Counted from the first letter of the stretch, positions 38,160-49,875 are shown. The stretch: DNA of 64,000 nucleotides from Megamerina dolium (GCA_963854835.1 OY978525.1:117875018-117939017), one strand, 5' to 3'. Notes: generated by a model from the sequence alone, not told the origin. Program-made: numbers and translations.

Positions 38160-38744
38160 TTCAGGTAACAAGTCAAAACTAAGCCTGTTACAAACTTTTA
38201 CATACCTACCTACGAATACTCCATAAATCATTAAAATATTCAACGTACCAACAATAAACAAATCATAGCGAATATGTGTATTATAGAAAGGTTCATTTAA
38301 TTGTTCTTCTTCTTATTATCGTCATACAGTAATATCAGTAGATGTATACACACATACACATACTCGTGTAGTCAATCACTATGACGACAGAGAAAGAAGA
38401 AACAATCAAATGAATTTTCACTGAACGTAAAATATAGCATCATAGAAATTTTATACTGCATAATTCCTAAATGCTTTACTTATGATGATGTACTAAAGGT
38501 GTATGACTTGCCGACGTAAGACATAAAAAACCAATCGATGTTTGATCGAGTAAATCGTAACCCGACATACTATTTAACACGATCTTGCTGAATTTTTTGA
38601 ATCGGTCCGTTCGAGTAGCTTGCTATCTGAACGAGTGCTCTTGTAGTCGTGCAGGCAGTAATTCGCTCGACGACTATAAGTAGGTCTTGCTTTAAGCAAG
38701 GCTGTCTGTTTTCGACCGCTCGCTTAAAGTAGCCGCCTGCGAGT
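38160..38744. other. Unrecognised interval between two LINE pieces
   Basis: Includes a locally less AT-rich stretch at 38590-38745 with small palindromes such as gctttaagc; no identity could be given. Confidence 0.4.
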
Positions 38745-38965
38745 CATCAGCTCTACTCGGGGTCATTTTGACCAATATATGTTTTCCATAATAATTTTTG
38801 ATCGAATATTATACCTAAGAATTTTACTGTCTTCTGTAGTTCTATCTCTGTTCCATCTAGGCGGATGGGTTTGAGATTCTTAAGTTTATATTTCCTTGTA
38901 AACGATACAATAGTGGTTTTTGCTGGGTTAATACTCAGCCCTATTTTTAGTGCACCATCTTTTGG
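38745..38965 (-). pseudogene. Reverse transcriptase fragment
   Basis: The minus strand reads GLSINPAKTTIVSFTRKYKL, then LQKTVKFLGIIFDQKLLWKT, the conserved palm end of a LINE RT. It probably belongs to the same element as 37085-38150, separated from it by about 590 bp of foreign or rearranged sequence. Confidence 0.75.
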
Positions 38966-39395
38966 TTAGTCTTAGTAGCAATTTTTATCAAAAGAAGAAT
39001 GAGAATTCTATGGTAGAAACCAGAGCTAAATTAAACTGAATTATTTTGCCAATTCAATATAAATATGAGCTCTAAAAGATCACCTGCAAGATAAATTCTC
39101 TTCAATACATTCTCTTCTAATCACACAAGTAGTAACCTTATGATATAATCAAATTGTATAAATTATCATATAAATCTAAATATTTATACAATATAATAGT
39201 GACTTTTTAAACAATACCCAACTATTTGATGTATTCAAACAATATCTTATTAAACGAATAAATTCTTTTATAGTACATGCTTGCCATCTTATTTTTCACA
39301 CTTTATCGCAAACCAACCACCACCACCACCACGAAGAAACAAACCAAACAATCAGTTCAATAACAATAAATTGCTATGTCTTTTCAATTTTACAG

Positions 39396-39509
39396 GTGCG
39401 CTTATATTTCTCACAAATACCCGATGACAAAGTGCCATACGTAAATAGTCCAGGCGAACAGTATCGAGTGCGACAATTGCTGCATCAACTTCCGCCACAT
39501 GATAATGAG
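39396..39509 (+). CDS. pk: prickle coding exon (PET domain, first part)
   Basis: 114 bp, 38 residues: [20 protein letters not shown] through the [11 protein letters not shown] end. Acceptor cag precedes GTG; donor gtaagt follows GAG. Both junctions are phase 0. It supplies the middle of the PET domain, which is found in Prickle, Espinas and Testin and helps place the protein at the membrane. The sequence is almost identical to Drosophila Pk, with one obvious change (Q to I in FSQ.PDD). Confidence 0.96.
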
Positions 39510-40139
39510 GTAAGTAGAAGCACTACGATACTTGTATTTGGCAACAGCAGCAGCCATCCTCCTGCTGGCAGAAGATATCACATGTAGTTCGTATTGCTTA
39601 CCTTTAGTAGTGTTGAGACGATATTTAAATGTGCCTTTTATTATCGTGATTTCAAAATGCAGTAACGAGCGAATCGAATGGATTTGCAATGAACTCAGCA
39701 GTTGTATTGTTAGTGTTAATGATATTTGCTTTCTCGTTGCACATTGCCTTTGAGTTATTATATGTTAATAGGGTATTTTTCTTTTTATATTCTCAACTCA
39801 GTATGGAAGTAGTTAGTTTTAAATTTCAAATTTCAACTCCAAGTTGGTTCATGTGAAGTGCTAAAAAAAAGTAAGAAGTTCCGAAATACAAGCCTTTTAC
39901 ATTTTAATGACTTATTTATTTTCCATTCGATTCCATTATATGACTAATATGATTCGATATGGCGTAACGAACAAAGGTTTGATCATCGACTAGGTCTGTA
40001 CGCCAATTGATATAATAATTCGTAGAAAGTTTGATCTAAAATTTAACTATTGTGAAGCATTTAGAAAATAGAAATGATTAAAAGAAATATATACAATACA
40101 TAGGCATCTTAGAAAATATTCTCAACTTTCTCCTTCCTT

Positions 40140-40920
40140 TCTCCGGGATATACGGTCCTAATACTCACGTACCCGTGGCAATGCGCTCGTGGCCAACTAT
40201 CTTCCAAACAGAAATACACGCCATAGAACTTTGTGCACGTCACCTACATGCCAAAGAGCTCAAAGGGGCATGCATCCTTATTTACTCAGACAGCCAAACT
40301 GCCATCAAATCTCTCTTCTCATGGGAGTTCTCTTCCAAATTAGTCGCCAAATGCTTCCTTATCCTACAAAAACTTCCTATTCAAAATAAAATCACGCTGT
40401 ATTGGGTACCGGACCAACGGAATTGAGGGCAATGAAGTGGCGGACGAACTAGCGAACAGGCCCTGAGCCAAAGCTATGATAGAAAAAAACATTACCACGA
40501 CAAATACCATATACAATGGACAAATTCGACAGGTCTCCGCCAAACGAAAACCCTCATCACCTTTGATACAGCTTTTGACAGAATTAGTCTTAGCAGAACA
40601 AATCTACTCCTAGTAACCGGCTATCTCTCAGGACATAAAGTACCACCTCTACAAATGGGATTGACACGGAGTGTAAAGTCTGTCTGGAGGTGAAACATCG
40701 ATCCACATGATTTTGCGAATGCCCAGTCTTGGTCATGCTTCGCCTCAAACACTTTCAGCTGATTTTCCCAACACCAGCTTCAATCATCAAAAGTTCGACA
40801 ATATCAATTATATATTTTGTCAAAAAGGTAGAGGAGATGCTAGTGACGTAGATGGGCTCGGGTACAAAAGACCTTGTATGGTCGCAGTGCCCGTAATACT
40901 TTTGGTTGACCCTCAGAGGT
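40140..40920 (+). pseudogene. LINE remnant: RNase H domain and knuckle
   Basis: The + strand reads TIFQTEIHAIELCARHLHAK, IYSDSQTAIKSLFSWEFSSK and ITLYWVPDQRN (RNase H), with a frameshift where GIEGNEVADELA would follow, then a decayed knuckle CKVCLEVKHRS..FCECPVL near 40675-40735. It differs clearly from the 21060 and 37085 remnants, so it is another family. Dead. Confidence 0.8.
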
Positions 40921-41441
40921 ATAAGTCGTAGTGCTCATATTCACTAACAGACTTTAGTCTGGTTTCATTTGGTCCACTTGATGAACAAGGAGTCTGTCCT
41001 TGCTCCAACGTTATGCTCTCTTTTAATTGATTGATTGATTCTCCTTCAATGAAGTTATGGAAATACTTTTTCCAATCCACGATCTTCTTTGACATAGCCT
41101 TTAAAGCGTACAGATCTATTCCCTTTGAAACTGCTTTAAGCACATGAACTGAAGTTCTCAAAACTGTCTCTTCGGTTTTGGAAATAATCAGAAGTCCTGA
41201 GGACAAATATGGTGCCAATGGAATAATATAAGTCATATTATTGGATGGGTCCGAATCAATATCGCATAAGACGATGTATTATCGTGATGGAAAACAGCAA
41301 GATGCCTATGATTCTGGCATATTTTTGCAAAATTTCTTCACGAAAACATTGTGGATGTGTAAATGTGCCCTTTAGTCGAGTTTCTCTTACAGTCCTGTTG
41401 TGCATATTCAATTTTGGTCATTATTAGAAGGCACCTACTTA
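40921..41441. other. Unrecognised interval
   Basis: A 107-codon minus-strand frame at 41236-40913 lacks stops but shows no domain I recognise; it may belong to a further mobile element. Confidence 0.35.
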
Positions 41442-41808
41442 CATTCTGTCAAATAAGTACCCGGATTTTTACTATGGATAAAAATATCGAACAAAGAGTT
41501 TGTGTTTCAAACGAAATTTCTTGTGCCAAAACGTTGGAAATGTTGAAAAAAACATTTGGTGATTCATCCATGTCGAAAACTTTGTTCGATATTTGTCTTT
41601 GTTCGATATTTTTATCCATAGTAAAAATCGCAACGCACACAAAAGGTTGACTTGTTCCTAATGACGCCGTAACCAAACTAAATGACACATAGCAATAAAA
41701 ATTCACAGAATAGAGGCTGACAGTTGTGCCAACCTGGGAAAAATTTTTGAAATATTCTCAGAGGGAAAATTAAAAATGAGAATTTCCGGGTACTTATTTG
41801 ACAGAATG
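41442..41808. mobile_element. Fold-back mariner derivative H (367 bp)
   Basis: Ends cattctgtcaaataagtacc and their inverse, flanked by TA, match elements G and I. After a short left end the start codon and N-terminal transposase codons follow (to about LEMLKKTFGD), but the right part is an inverted copy of the same 5' region: ctttgttcgatatttttatc, then the 5' untranslated part in reverse. Thus both ends derive from the 5' end and the 3' end of the parent is absent. Confidence 0.9.
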
Positions 41809-41979
41809 TATTTTAGCCGGAATCCTTGTGACATCACTTTGGCTGAGCTTCATCACAGAACTCTTTTTGAACTATTTTCATGGACAACAGGCCAACAGGT
41901 TGCCGGTCACCTTTCGAAAGAAAAGTCGCATCGATGTTAAAGTTGTGACTCAACCGGACATTGAAACAGTTTAGCTAAG
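41809..41979. other. Unrecognised interval
   Basis: No identity assigned; in one frame it reads ITLAELHHRTLFELFSWTTG without a known match. Confidence 0.3.
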
Positions 41980-42010
41980 CATTCGCTCATCCACCTCGGA
42001 TGAGCGAATG
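41980..42010. repeat. Perfect 13-bp inverted repeat
   Basis: cattcgctcatcc (41980-41992) and ggatgagcgaatg (41998-42010) are exact inverses around a 5-bp loop. The right arm is the first part of the LINE fragment that follows, so the left arm looks like a small inverted duplication made at its 5' junction. Confidence 0.9.
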
Positions 42011-42414
42011 TTTGGAGTTTTCGAGAGAAAAGTCCTACGCAAGATATTTGGACCTATTTGCGTTGGTGGCGAGTACCGAATAAGGTACAACCATGAGCTG
42101 TACGAGCTGTATGCCGATATTGACATAGTAAAGCGCATCAAAATCCAGCGGCTGCGCTGGCTAGGTCATGTCGAGCGAATGGAAGAACACGCTCCAGCTA
42201 AGAAGGTGTTATATTCAGAACCCGCTGGAGGACGACACAGAAGAGGAAGACCAAACCTCCGATGGAAAGACCAAGTACTGGAGAACCTGACGGCGCTTGG
42301 AATTTCTAACTGGCGCCAGCTAGCGAAGAACAGAGATGGCTGGCGAAGCATGTTATTTTCGGCCTAAATCGATATTCGGTTATTATGGCCACATAAGTAA
42401 GGAAGTAAGTAAAT
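41998..42414 (+). pseudogene. 5'-truncated LINE end (RTE-like), C-terminal RT tail
   Basis: Open from 42008 to 42367: FERKVLRKIFGPICVGGEYR, HELYELYADIDIVKRIKIQR, LRWLGHVERMEEHAPAKKVL and a RRGRPNLRWKDQVLENL tail. The same protein reads on the minus strand at 58361-59279. A short (aagt)n-like tail follows at about 42394-42414. Only the C-terminal tail of the RT ORF is present. Confidence 0.83.
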
Positions 42415-43976
42415 TTTTTAGAACGTTCTGGCCGTGATCTATTCTGTTTTGCTTCGCCACATACTCTATATATTCGCATCATTGGTCGGTTGTTTCAGGA
42501 TTTTAGGCATAGTAGTCTCATAGTCTCATATCATATAATAATTAATTTCGGGACTGGTAATACCTTTTACTTTTAATAAGGGGTTCTTTCTCAAAGAAGT
42601 TTGACATATTTGACACATTTCCTTTAAAACTATGTTGGCAAATCCATTTGACACGCCAACAATATCAGCAATAACTTAATCGATGATTTTTGAGCAGAAG
42701 TTCTTTGATTACACTATACACTAACACTATGACACTATGAGGGTCATTGTCTCGAGGGGGAACCAAACTAGTCTCAATCGATAGTATTTGATTTCAGTAA
42801 CAAAAGCCCTAAACCCTTTCTGTTTTACTACGTCAAAAATTTTTTTTTTTTTTTGTGGTTTAAAGTTTGGCTTTTTCGGTCAAAAGTAGAATTATGGAAT
42901 TTGAAAAATCATATATAAAATTACATTTACGATAGTTCTTGTCTTCGAAGACTTATATTAAAATTTTCCGAAGATTATTTTCTTGGAACATTTTAACCCT
43001 CTGACGACCACGCGTATTGATGATTTTTGGCCTTTTTTCGAAAACTAACATAAAAGTCAACATTTGGAAGGAGATCAAGGGTTAAAGCCTTCCACAAAAT
43101 TATTTTCCGGAATTTTTCACTATGGGTCACCGTTGTCTCGGGGGTGAACCAAATCCGTTTCAAACAATAGCATTTGAATTCAGTAATAAAATAATTTGAG
43201 AAATTCAAAGAGTGTCTGAAAATTGGCAAGACATAAAAAACACGTATCTCGACGATTTTATAAATTTTATGTACGTGGATCACCTAGAAACCTTTTTTCT
43301 TCGAGAAAACTATTGAACCGATTATAAATTATAGATTATAAGTATCGTGGGTATGTCAAAGCTTATGTTTTCATCAAATGGCCAAAGTCGGCCCTATTTA
43401 ATTTTTATAAAAAATAAAAAATCGGCAACGCTCATACAAACTACAAGCAAAATTTCACTTACATTATATTAAAGTATTGTACAATTTTCACGTCGATTAA
43501 TTTCCCACGCATTTTTCATGAACTTCATATGAGAACACCTTCGTCACAAACTTCCTAACTTAACAATGGTTTTCAGATGACTTTATTGATTAGTGTTACA
43601 ATGATGAAAGAACAACATCAGTGAAGTGACAGTAAGAAACATGTATTGTATACATTGAGTATAGTTGATAGAAAGATATGATATATTGTTAAGCTTAGCT
43701 CAACCACATAATTGACAAAAGTCGAGCAATTCAAATGAACCAAAATATATTATAATGCTAACGTATTGGAGGTAGAAGAGAAAAACAAAACAATAATAAC
43801 ATAACACGGGAAAACAAATCATAGGTATCACACTACATGGGATTTATAAAATAAAAGCAACAACAAAATAATAGTAGACTTTACACAATTTGCATATATA
43901 ACATATATACAATTCATGTACACATACAAGTAGTACATAAAGAATCATAACCAATCGTAGTTGTGTGTTGTGAATT
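42415..43976. other. Intronic interval, no gene
   Basis: AT-rich with a T-run at 42840-42854; nothing recognised. Confidence 0.55.
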
Positions 43977-43978
43977 TA

Positions 43979-45180
43979 CGGGGGCGGTCCCAGAAGTACC
44001 CGACCTTAAATATAGATGGCAACCTTATAAAACATATGTTTTAAGTTTCAAGACGGCACGTTGTTTTGTATTTTTCTTGGAGTCATCAAAAGTTAACGAC
44101 CTCAGTGAATTTGTAAACATGGAAAAAAATTGGTCACCCTTATGTAATTCAATACTTTCATTTGAAAGGTCTCAGTCCAACGAATATTAAAGGCGAACTA
44201 GATTCTACACTGGGGGAGTCTGCCCCTTCGTTAACGACCATAAAATATTGGGTGACAGAGTTTAAGCCGTACGAGCTGCCGAGACAAACACCGTAGTGGT
44301 CAACCAATTGAGGTGACCACACGAGAAACGATTAAGAAAATCCACAAAATGGTATTGAATGATCGCCGGCTGAATGTGCGTGAGCTAGGTGAAATTACAG
44401 GCATATCGAAAAGTGCTATACATCGTATATTGATCGAAAATTTAGAAATGAAAAAGTTTTGCGCAAGATGGGTGCCAATAGAACAAAAACAACGTCGTGA
44501 AGATGTTTCTATAGAGTTTTTGCTTCGATTCGTAACCATGGATGAGACATGGCTCTACCACATCACACCTGAGACAATTAGCAGTCAAAACTGAAGTGGG
44601 AGAATCGTGTCGAAAGAAGGCGAAGACAGTTCCATCTGCAGGCAAGGTTATGACGTCTGTTTTTTGGGATGCACGTGGGATAATTTGTATTGATTATCTT
44701 CTAAAAGGAAAAACAATCCTCGGCGAGTATTATGCTCGTAATTTGTTGCAGCATTTAAGTGATGAAATTAAAGAAAAAAGGCCGCATTTGGCGAATAAGA
44801 AAGTGTTGTTTCATCAAGACAATGTTCCAGTTCACACATCCGCTATTGCGATGGTCAAAATCAATGAGTTAAAAGTCGAATTGCTTCAGCACGCATCTTA
44901 TTCGCCAGATTTAGCTCCTTCGGATTATTTTCTATTTTACAATTTAGAAAAAATGGCTTGGTGGTTGAAGATTTGTAAACAATGAAGAGGTGGAGTCTGC
45001 GGTAGATGACTATTTCAATGAGCTACACAGTTCATACTATAAACAGGGTATCGAAGCTATAGAATATCGCTGAAGAAAGTGTATAGAGCTAAAAGTAGAT
45101 TATGTTGAGAAATAAAAAAAAAAATTGGCCCAAATTTGTTGTTTTCTTTGTTAGGTCGGGTAGTTCTGGGACCACCCTCG
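43979..45180 (+). mobile_element. Mariner-type transposon, copy C
   Basis: Ends cgggggcggtcccagaagta and tagttctgggaccaccctcg are inverse copies flanked by TA, same family as copies A and B. Length 1202 bp. It is the best-kept copy of the family in the window. Confidence 0.92.
44119..45115 (+). pseudogene. Mariner transposase remnant (copy C)
   Basis: Starts MEKNWSPLCNSILSFERSQS but hits a stop after NEY. The DNA-binding part then reads TIKKIHKMVLNDRRLNVREL and ISKSAIHRILIENLEMKK (44328-44455). The catalytic blocks are TMDETW near 44540, VFWDARGIICIDYLLKGK, FHQDNVPVHTS near 44815 and YSPDLAPSDYFLF near 44905, so all three catalytic Asp are kept. At least two frameshifts, near 44590 and 44960, and a missing stretch after REDVSIEFL make it inactive. 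Confidence 0.87.
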
Positions 45181-45697
45181 TATATAGTCTTTATGCAAGC
45201 AGTTCGTCAAGCTTGTATGCAAGCAAATATAAATAATCTGTCATTCAACTAGGTTGGTGTTATTATCATGCAGCATCATGCTACAATGTTATTATATATA
45301 AAAGTGTTTTTGTATTGTAAATACGAACACATTGTCATTTTCCAACCCACTGAACATTTGAGTCCATAAGTATGCTCATGTTATTGCTTACTTTGTGGTC
45401 ATCTAAAGGTAGAGTAACGACACATTCCAATTACTACTGATGATGATAGCCTCTGTACAATTTTAAAATATATTCTTAGAAAATACAACAAAATAAAACT
45501 AACTAAATTCACTTATACAAAACGGCTTGGAAATGGTCTTATGTTTACACAAATACGCCATGGATCATATCATATATGTGCATGTTGCATATATAAACCT
45601 AGAGCATACGCATCATACATATATATAAATTTTTGTGATTTCATTATAATTTTTTTTTTTTCACTTTGATGTTATTGTTGTGCTCTTATCATTTCAG
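45181..45697. other. Intron end before the next pk exon
   Basis: AT-rich, ends in the T-rich tract and acceptor used by the pk exon at 45698. Confidence 0.6.
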
Positions 45698-45826
45698 GTT
45701 CGTTACTGTCACTCATTGACGGATGAGGAACGCAAAGAACTTCGATTATTTTCAACACAACGTAAACGAGATGCATTAGGACGTGGCAATGTTAGACAAT
45801 TGATGAGTGCTCGTCCATGTGATGGT
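45698..45826 (+). CDS. pk: prickle coding exon (PET domain, second part)
   Basis: 129 bp, 43 residues: [20 protein letters not shown], then [20 protein letters not shown] and CDG. Phase 0 at both junctions, donor gtaagt. It completes the PET domain and its last Cys is the first zinc ligand of LIM1, which continues in the next exon. Identical or nearly so to Drosophila Pk. Confidence 0.97.
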
Positions 45827-46129
45827 GTAAGTATTATAAATATATATATTTCCTTAATTTAGTACATGGGTCATTCATTTGACATTTTTAAATCGACGAA
45901 AATTTTTTCTAAAAATTTTTTACGTAAAAGAAGTTTGTATTAGGAATGCTCTTGGAAACTTTTTATTTTTTTACAGAATACCGTTAGATGAAAATTTTGA
46001 ACAATGACAAAGTTTTGTGAATTTCTGTGTTACTTAAATCGCAATATCACGCGTTTTAATGGTACGATTTGGTTTGTTCAACATCTGTTTTATATTGTAT
46101 ATTGTAAAATTTGCGAATTAAAGAGCACA

Positions 46130-46600
46130 GCATGCACAAGTGTGCTCTAAATATTAAAAATTACAAATTCTTATCATTCAGCCATTTTTATGGCATTTTT
46201 AAAACGATTGTGAGGCTAGGTTTGTAAGGGAGATATGCTTTAAAATAAATCGATCACGCCCATAATTAGAATATTCGCTTATAATATTATTATAAACATA
46301 TGTACAAAATTTCAGAGTCATATGCTGATCGCTACGCTTTTTATGGCATTTTTAAGGCAATTTTGAGGTTAGGTTTGTAAGGGAGATATGCTTTAAAATA
46401 AATCGATAACGCCCATAATTAGAATATTCGCTTATAATATTATTATAAACATATGTACAAAATTTCAGAGTCATATGCTAATCGGTATGCTTTTTATGGC
46501 ATTTTTAATGCAATTTTGAGGTTAGGTTTGTATGGGAGGTATGCTTTAACATAAAATGATCACGCCCATTTTTCGAATTTTTTTTAAATTTATGTCCAGA
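46130..46600 (+). repeat. Satellite array 3 (three units of 153 bp)
   Basis: The words aggtttgtaagggagatatg, twice, and aggtttgtatgggaggtatg start near 46219, 46372 and 46525, spacing 153 bp. Each is followed by ctttaa.ataaa.cgat.acgcccat and preceded by ttatggcatttttaa. Two units are almost identical over about 150 bp. The tttgtatgggaggta core and the period tie it to the 152-bp satellite at 150-1330, though the remainder differs. Confidence 0.8.
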
Positions 46601-47131
46601 AAGTTTGCATACGAAAAATTAAAGTCGCACGCCAACTCCTTCTAATTTTTTCGAAAAAATAATTTATGAGACGACACCACTATGCACTCGTTGTATACAA
46701 TAACATATTGTAATAGTTCAGCAAATAAATAAAAACAAAATTTATATAAAATCTATAAAAAATCGCTCTATTATTTTGATAATTTTGTATTTTGTAAAAA
46801 TGTATGGCACATTCATTGCTGCTGTCAAAAAATAATTTATCCCTGTGGACGGGCATGCAAAAGCCCGACGTAGAATGAATCAAATCGGATTAGTAGAAGC
46901 AGAGACATTAAGATTTAAATAATATAGAAATTGACAAAACTGTAATTTGTCAAAATTTTGACCTAACGGTATTCTGTAAAAAATGTTTCCGAGAAAAATC
47001 CCAATACATGTGTAAACTCATTTTTCGTTAAGAACATTTAAACACATTTTCGGCCGAAACCGAAGATCTGAAAGTTGTGCGATTTGTAAAAGAATGACCC
47101 ATATCCATGTGAATGTAGGTCAAGAATTATA
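46601..47131. other. Intronic interval, no gene
   Basis: AT-rich; nothing recognised. Confidence 0.55.
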
Positions 47132-48344
47132 TCAGGTCAGTCCATAAGTTCGTGCGTTATTTTTCACAGTAGGCGCTTTTTGTGTACAAAAAATCATTCG
47201 TAGGAGATAACGGAACTATTTTTATTTTTTATTTTTATGGATTGTGCATTCAACAAGTGATTTTAATCGCTGATAGAAGCACGAGTTATTAAAAAAAAAT
47301 GGAATCTTCGAACGAGTATAAGAGCCATATTTTGTATTTTTTTTATAAAAGTGGAAAAAATGCAACAACTGCTGCTGTAGAAATAAACGCAACTCATCGG
47401 GAGAATACCGTGAGTGTAAGGACTGTGCAAAAGTGATTTTCCAAATTCCGAAGTGGTGATTGTGACGTTCAGGACACTTGTTGGAACTCGTGGCAGCTGA
47501 GCCAAGTTTGACAGTCGATATGATGGCTGGAAGGTTAAATTCATCACATGGAACAGTTTACAGGCACCTGATTCAATTGAGCAAAGGGAAATGGTTTCCT
47601 CATAAGCTTTCCGTCGCAAACCTTCAGCAGAAAGTGAATGTGTGTTTTCAGCTGCTGCAGCGGCTGAGAGTTTTTTGAACCGTATTGTTACTGGGGATGA
47701 AAAATGGGTCTTTTACAATAATCCTGTTCGCAAACGCCAGTGATTCAATAAGATGAAACATCAGAACCAACCCCCAAAGATGGCCTTCACCCCAAGAGGA
47801 TTCTCCTGTCTATATGGTGGGATATGGCCGGTATCGCTCATTTTGTTCTGCTAGAACCAAACCAGACACGATCACAGCTGATTATTATTGCCATCAACTA
47901 TCCAAACTGAATGAAGCACTTAAAAAAAATGGACCGCCTTTAGTCGATAGACGCAAAGTTTTGTTTCACCACGAAAACGCAAGACCGCATACTGCAAGAC
48001 AGACCTCAGGTAAACTGAACGAGCTCGGATGGGAGCTAATGTCGCATCCATCATACTCTCCGGATATTGCACCTTGCAATTATCACCTTTTCCGTGGACT
48101 TCAGTCCCATTTAAGTAATAAGAGCTACACCTCAAAAGAATCTATAAAAAGCGATATCGACGTGTATTTTGGCTGCAAGCACAAAAAATTTTGTGAGCAG
48201 GAAATTAAAAATTTGCCTAAACGTTGGAAAGACATTGTAAATAATTCAGGAAAATATATTATTGATTATTAAATAGTGAAAACTAGTTTTTTATTTATTG
48301 TAAAACAACCTAAGAAAAACGCACGAACTTATGGACTGACCTGA
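47132..48344 (+). mobile_element. Mariner-type transposon, copy F
   Basis: Left end tcaggtcagtccataagttc and the inverse of the right end match for about 27 bp; TA flanks both. Length 1213 bp. A third kind of mariner in the window by its ends and protein. Confidence 0.93.
47299..48272 (+). pseudogene. Mariner transposase remnant (copy F)
   Basis: Begins MESSNEYKSHILYFFYKSGK, then NATTAAVEINATHRENTVSV; a stop and a frameshift near 47433-47480 follow. The middle reads LELVAAEPSLTVDMMAGRLN and GDEKWVFYNN, and the last part is open from 47814 to 48272 with ADYYCHQLSKLNEALKKNGP, HHENARPHTARQ, YSPDIAPCNYHLF and RWKDIVNNSGKYI. The first catalytic Asp (GDE) is kept, the second is Glu (gaa) in HHEN, and the third is Asn (aat) in PCNY. 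Inactive. Confidence 0.9.
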
Positions 48345-49096
48345 TAGTAATGCCTAAGTAAGTCTGGTTTTGATCATAATTTGACCATGAATGCCAGTAT
48401 TGAAATCAATATTAGGAAAATTTGTATGCAATCTTGCAATTAGTGACAATTTCCTACAAAATAGTTACTTTTAAAATAAAATTTACATACAAATTACCAC
48501 AGCTTACTTCTAGTAGATGCGTATAACCATATTGTTATACTATTTTGTGTATTTATTTCGTTTTTCAATTTACTTTGATTATTATTTCGAAGTAAGCTTA
48601 TTTATGTCATACACATAAATATATATTGAATTTATTTACGCAATTGAAATTGAAATTGAGTCACTAACCATGCACCATTATCTGATTTAATCTCTCATCG
48701 TTATCTGTCTGTCTCTTGCACTTTATCACGCGTTGGAGTAAAAACTCTTTATTTATGTCTGTCAACTCCACAACAGAGAAGAATATAAGCTAAATTTAAT
48801 TAGACAACTTACTCAACGTATCAACCAACCCAAGTATGTAGTAGTAATAGTAGTGGTTACATGTTACAAGTGTCTCTATTACATACTCTCCTTTAGACAT
48901 ACATAAGTACATCAAGTATAACAAGACACCTACAACACTTTTGTTAGCCAACACACTAAACAAACTTGACTTTCTGACACTTACACATAACTTAGCTGGA
49001 GTGTGGAGTAGAGTTTTAACAACTTGAAAAGTTTTAACTAATGAACGTTATATACACAATATGTTTACATACATTGTATCTAAACATATAGTAGTA
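48345..49096. other. Intronic interval, no gene
   Basis: AT-rich; nothing recognised. Confidence 0.55.
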
Positions 49097-49725
49097 CATT
49101 CTGTCAAATAAATACCCGGAAATTCTCATTTTTAATTTTCCCTCTGAGAATATTTCAAAAAATTTTTTTTTCCCAGGTTGGCACAACTGTCAGCCACTAT
49201 TCTGTGAATTTTTATTGCTATGTGTCATTTAGTTTGGTTACGGCGTCATTAGGAACAAGTCAACCTTTTGTGTGCGTTGCGATTTTTACTATGGATAAAA
49301 ATATCGAACAAAGAGTTTGTGTGAAATTTTGTGTTTCAAACGAAATTTCTTGTGCCAAAACGTTGCAAATGTTGACGCCGTAACCAAACTAAATGATACA
49401 TAGCAATAAAAATTCACAGAATAGTGGCTAACAGTTGTGCGCGTTGCGATTTTTACTATGGATAAAAATATCGAACAAAGAGTTTGTGTGAAATTTTGTG
49501 TTTCAAACGAAATTTCTTGTGCCAAAACGTTGCAAATGTTGACGCCGTAACCAAACTAAATGATACATAGCAATAAAAATTCACAGAATAGTGGCTAACA
49601 GTTGTGCAATAAATGATACATAGCAATAAAAATTCACAGAATAGTGGCTAACAGTTGTGCCAACCTCTCAGAGGGAAAATTAAAAATGAGAATTTCCGAT
49701 TTCCGGGTACTTATTTGACAGAATG
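49097..49725. mobile_element. Fold-back mariner derivative I (629 bp) with tandem repeat
   Basis: Same outer ends as G and H, TA-flanked. The left arm carries the full 5' untranslated part and start region; the right arm is its inverse (tgacgccgtaaccaaactaa against the left tagtttggttacggcgtca). A 167-bp block, 49274-49440, is repeated at 49441-49607 almost exactly, and a partial third copy follows from 49608. The 3' end of the parent transposon is absent. Confidence 0.92.
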
Positions 49726-49875
49726 TAAATAAGGGGTAAATACAAATACAAATTGTTATTTGCTTTTGTTGTTGTCATGTGTCTGTTAAACTAACTTTCT
49801 TCTGACTTTATCTTATTTTATCTTTACATGTATATCCATATATTGGCATGTTCTCTCACAACCAATTACACATAG

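Larger units (their letters stand above)
24839..39395 (+). other. pk intron (about 14.6 kb)
   Basis: Donor gtatgttc after CAG, acceptor ttcaattttacag before GTG; both junctions are in phase 0. The intron contains mariner copies D and E, a fold-back mariner derivative, a TIR element with a tRNA-like segment, an RTE-like LINE end, a Jockey-type LINE end and an RNase H-type LINE remnant, listed separately. No host exon is seen inside. Confidence 0.9.
39510..45697 (+). other. pk intron (about 6.2 kb)
   Basis: Donor gtaagtag, acceptor atcatttcag. It contains an RNase H-type LINE fragment, fold-back mariner derivative H, an RTE-like LINE end and mariner copy C. Confidence 0.9.
45827..49875 (+). 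other. pk intron (about 4.0 kb)
   Basis: Donor gtaagtat, acceptor aattacacatag. It contains satellite array 3, mariner copy F and fold-back derivative I. Confidence 0.9.

Noticed and set aside
40913..41236. 107-codon minus-strand open frame
   Set aside because: No domain recognised and it lies in a mobile-element-rich intron; not enough to call a gene.
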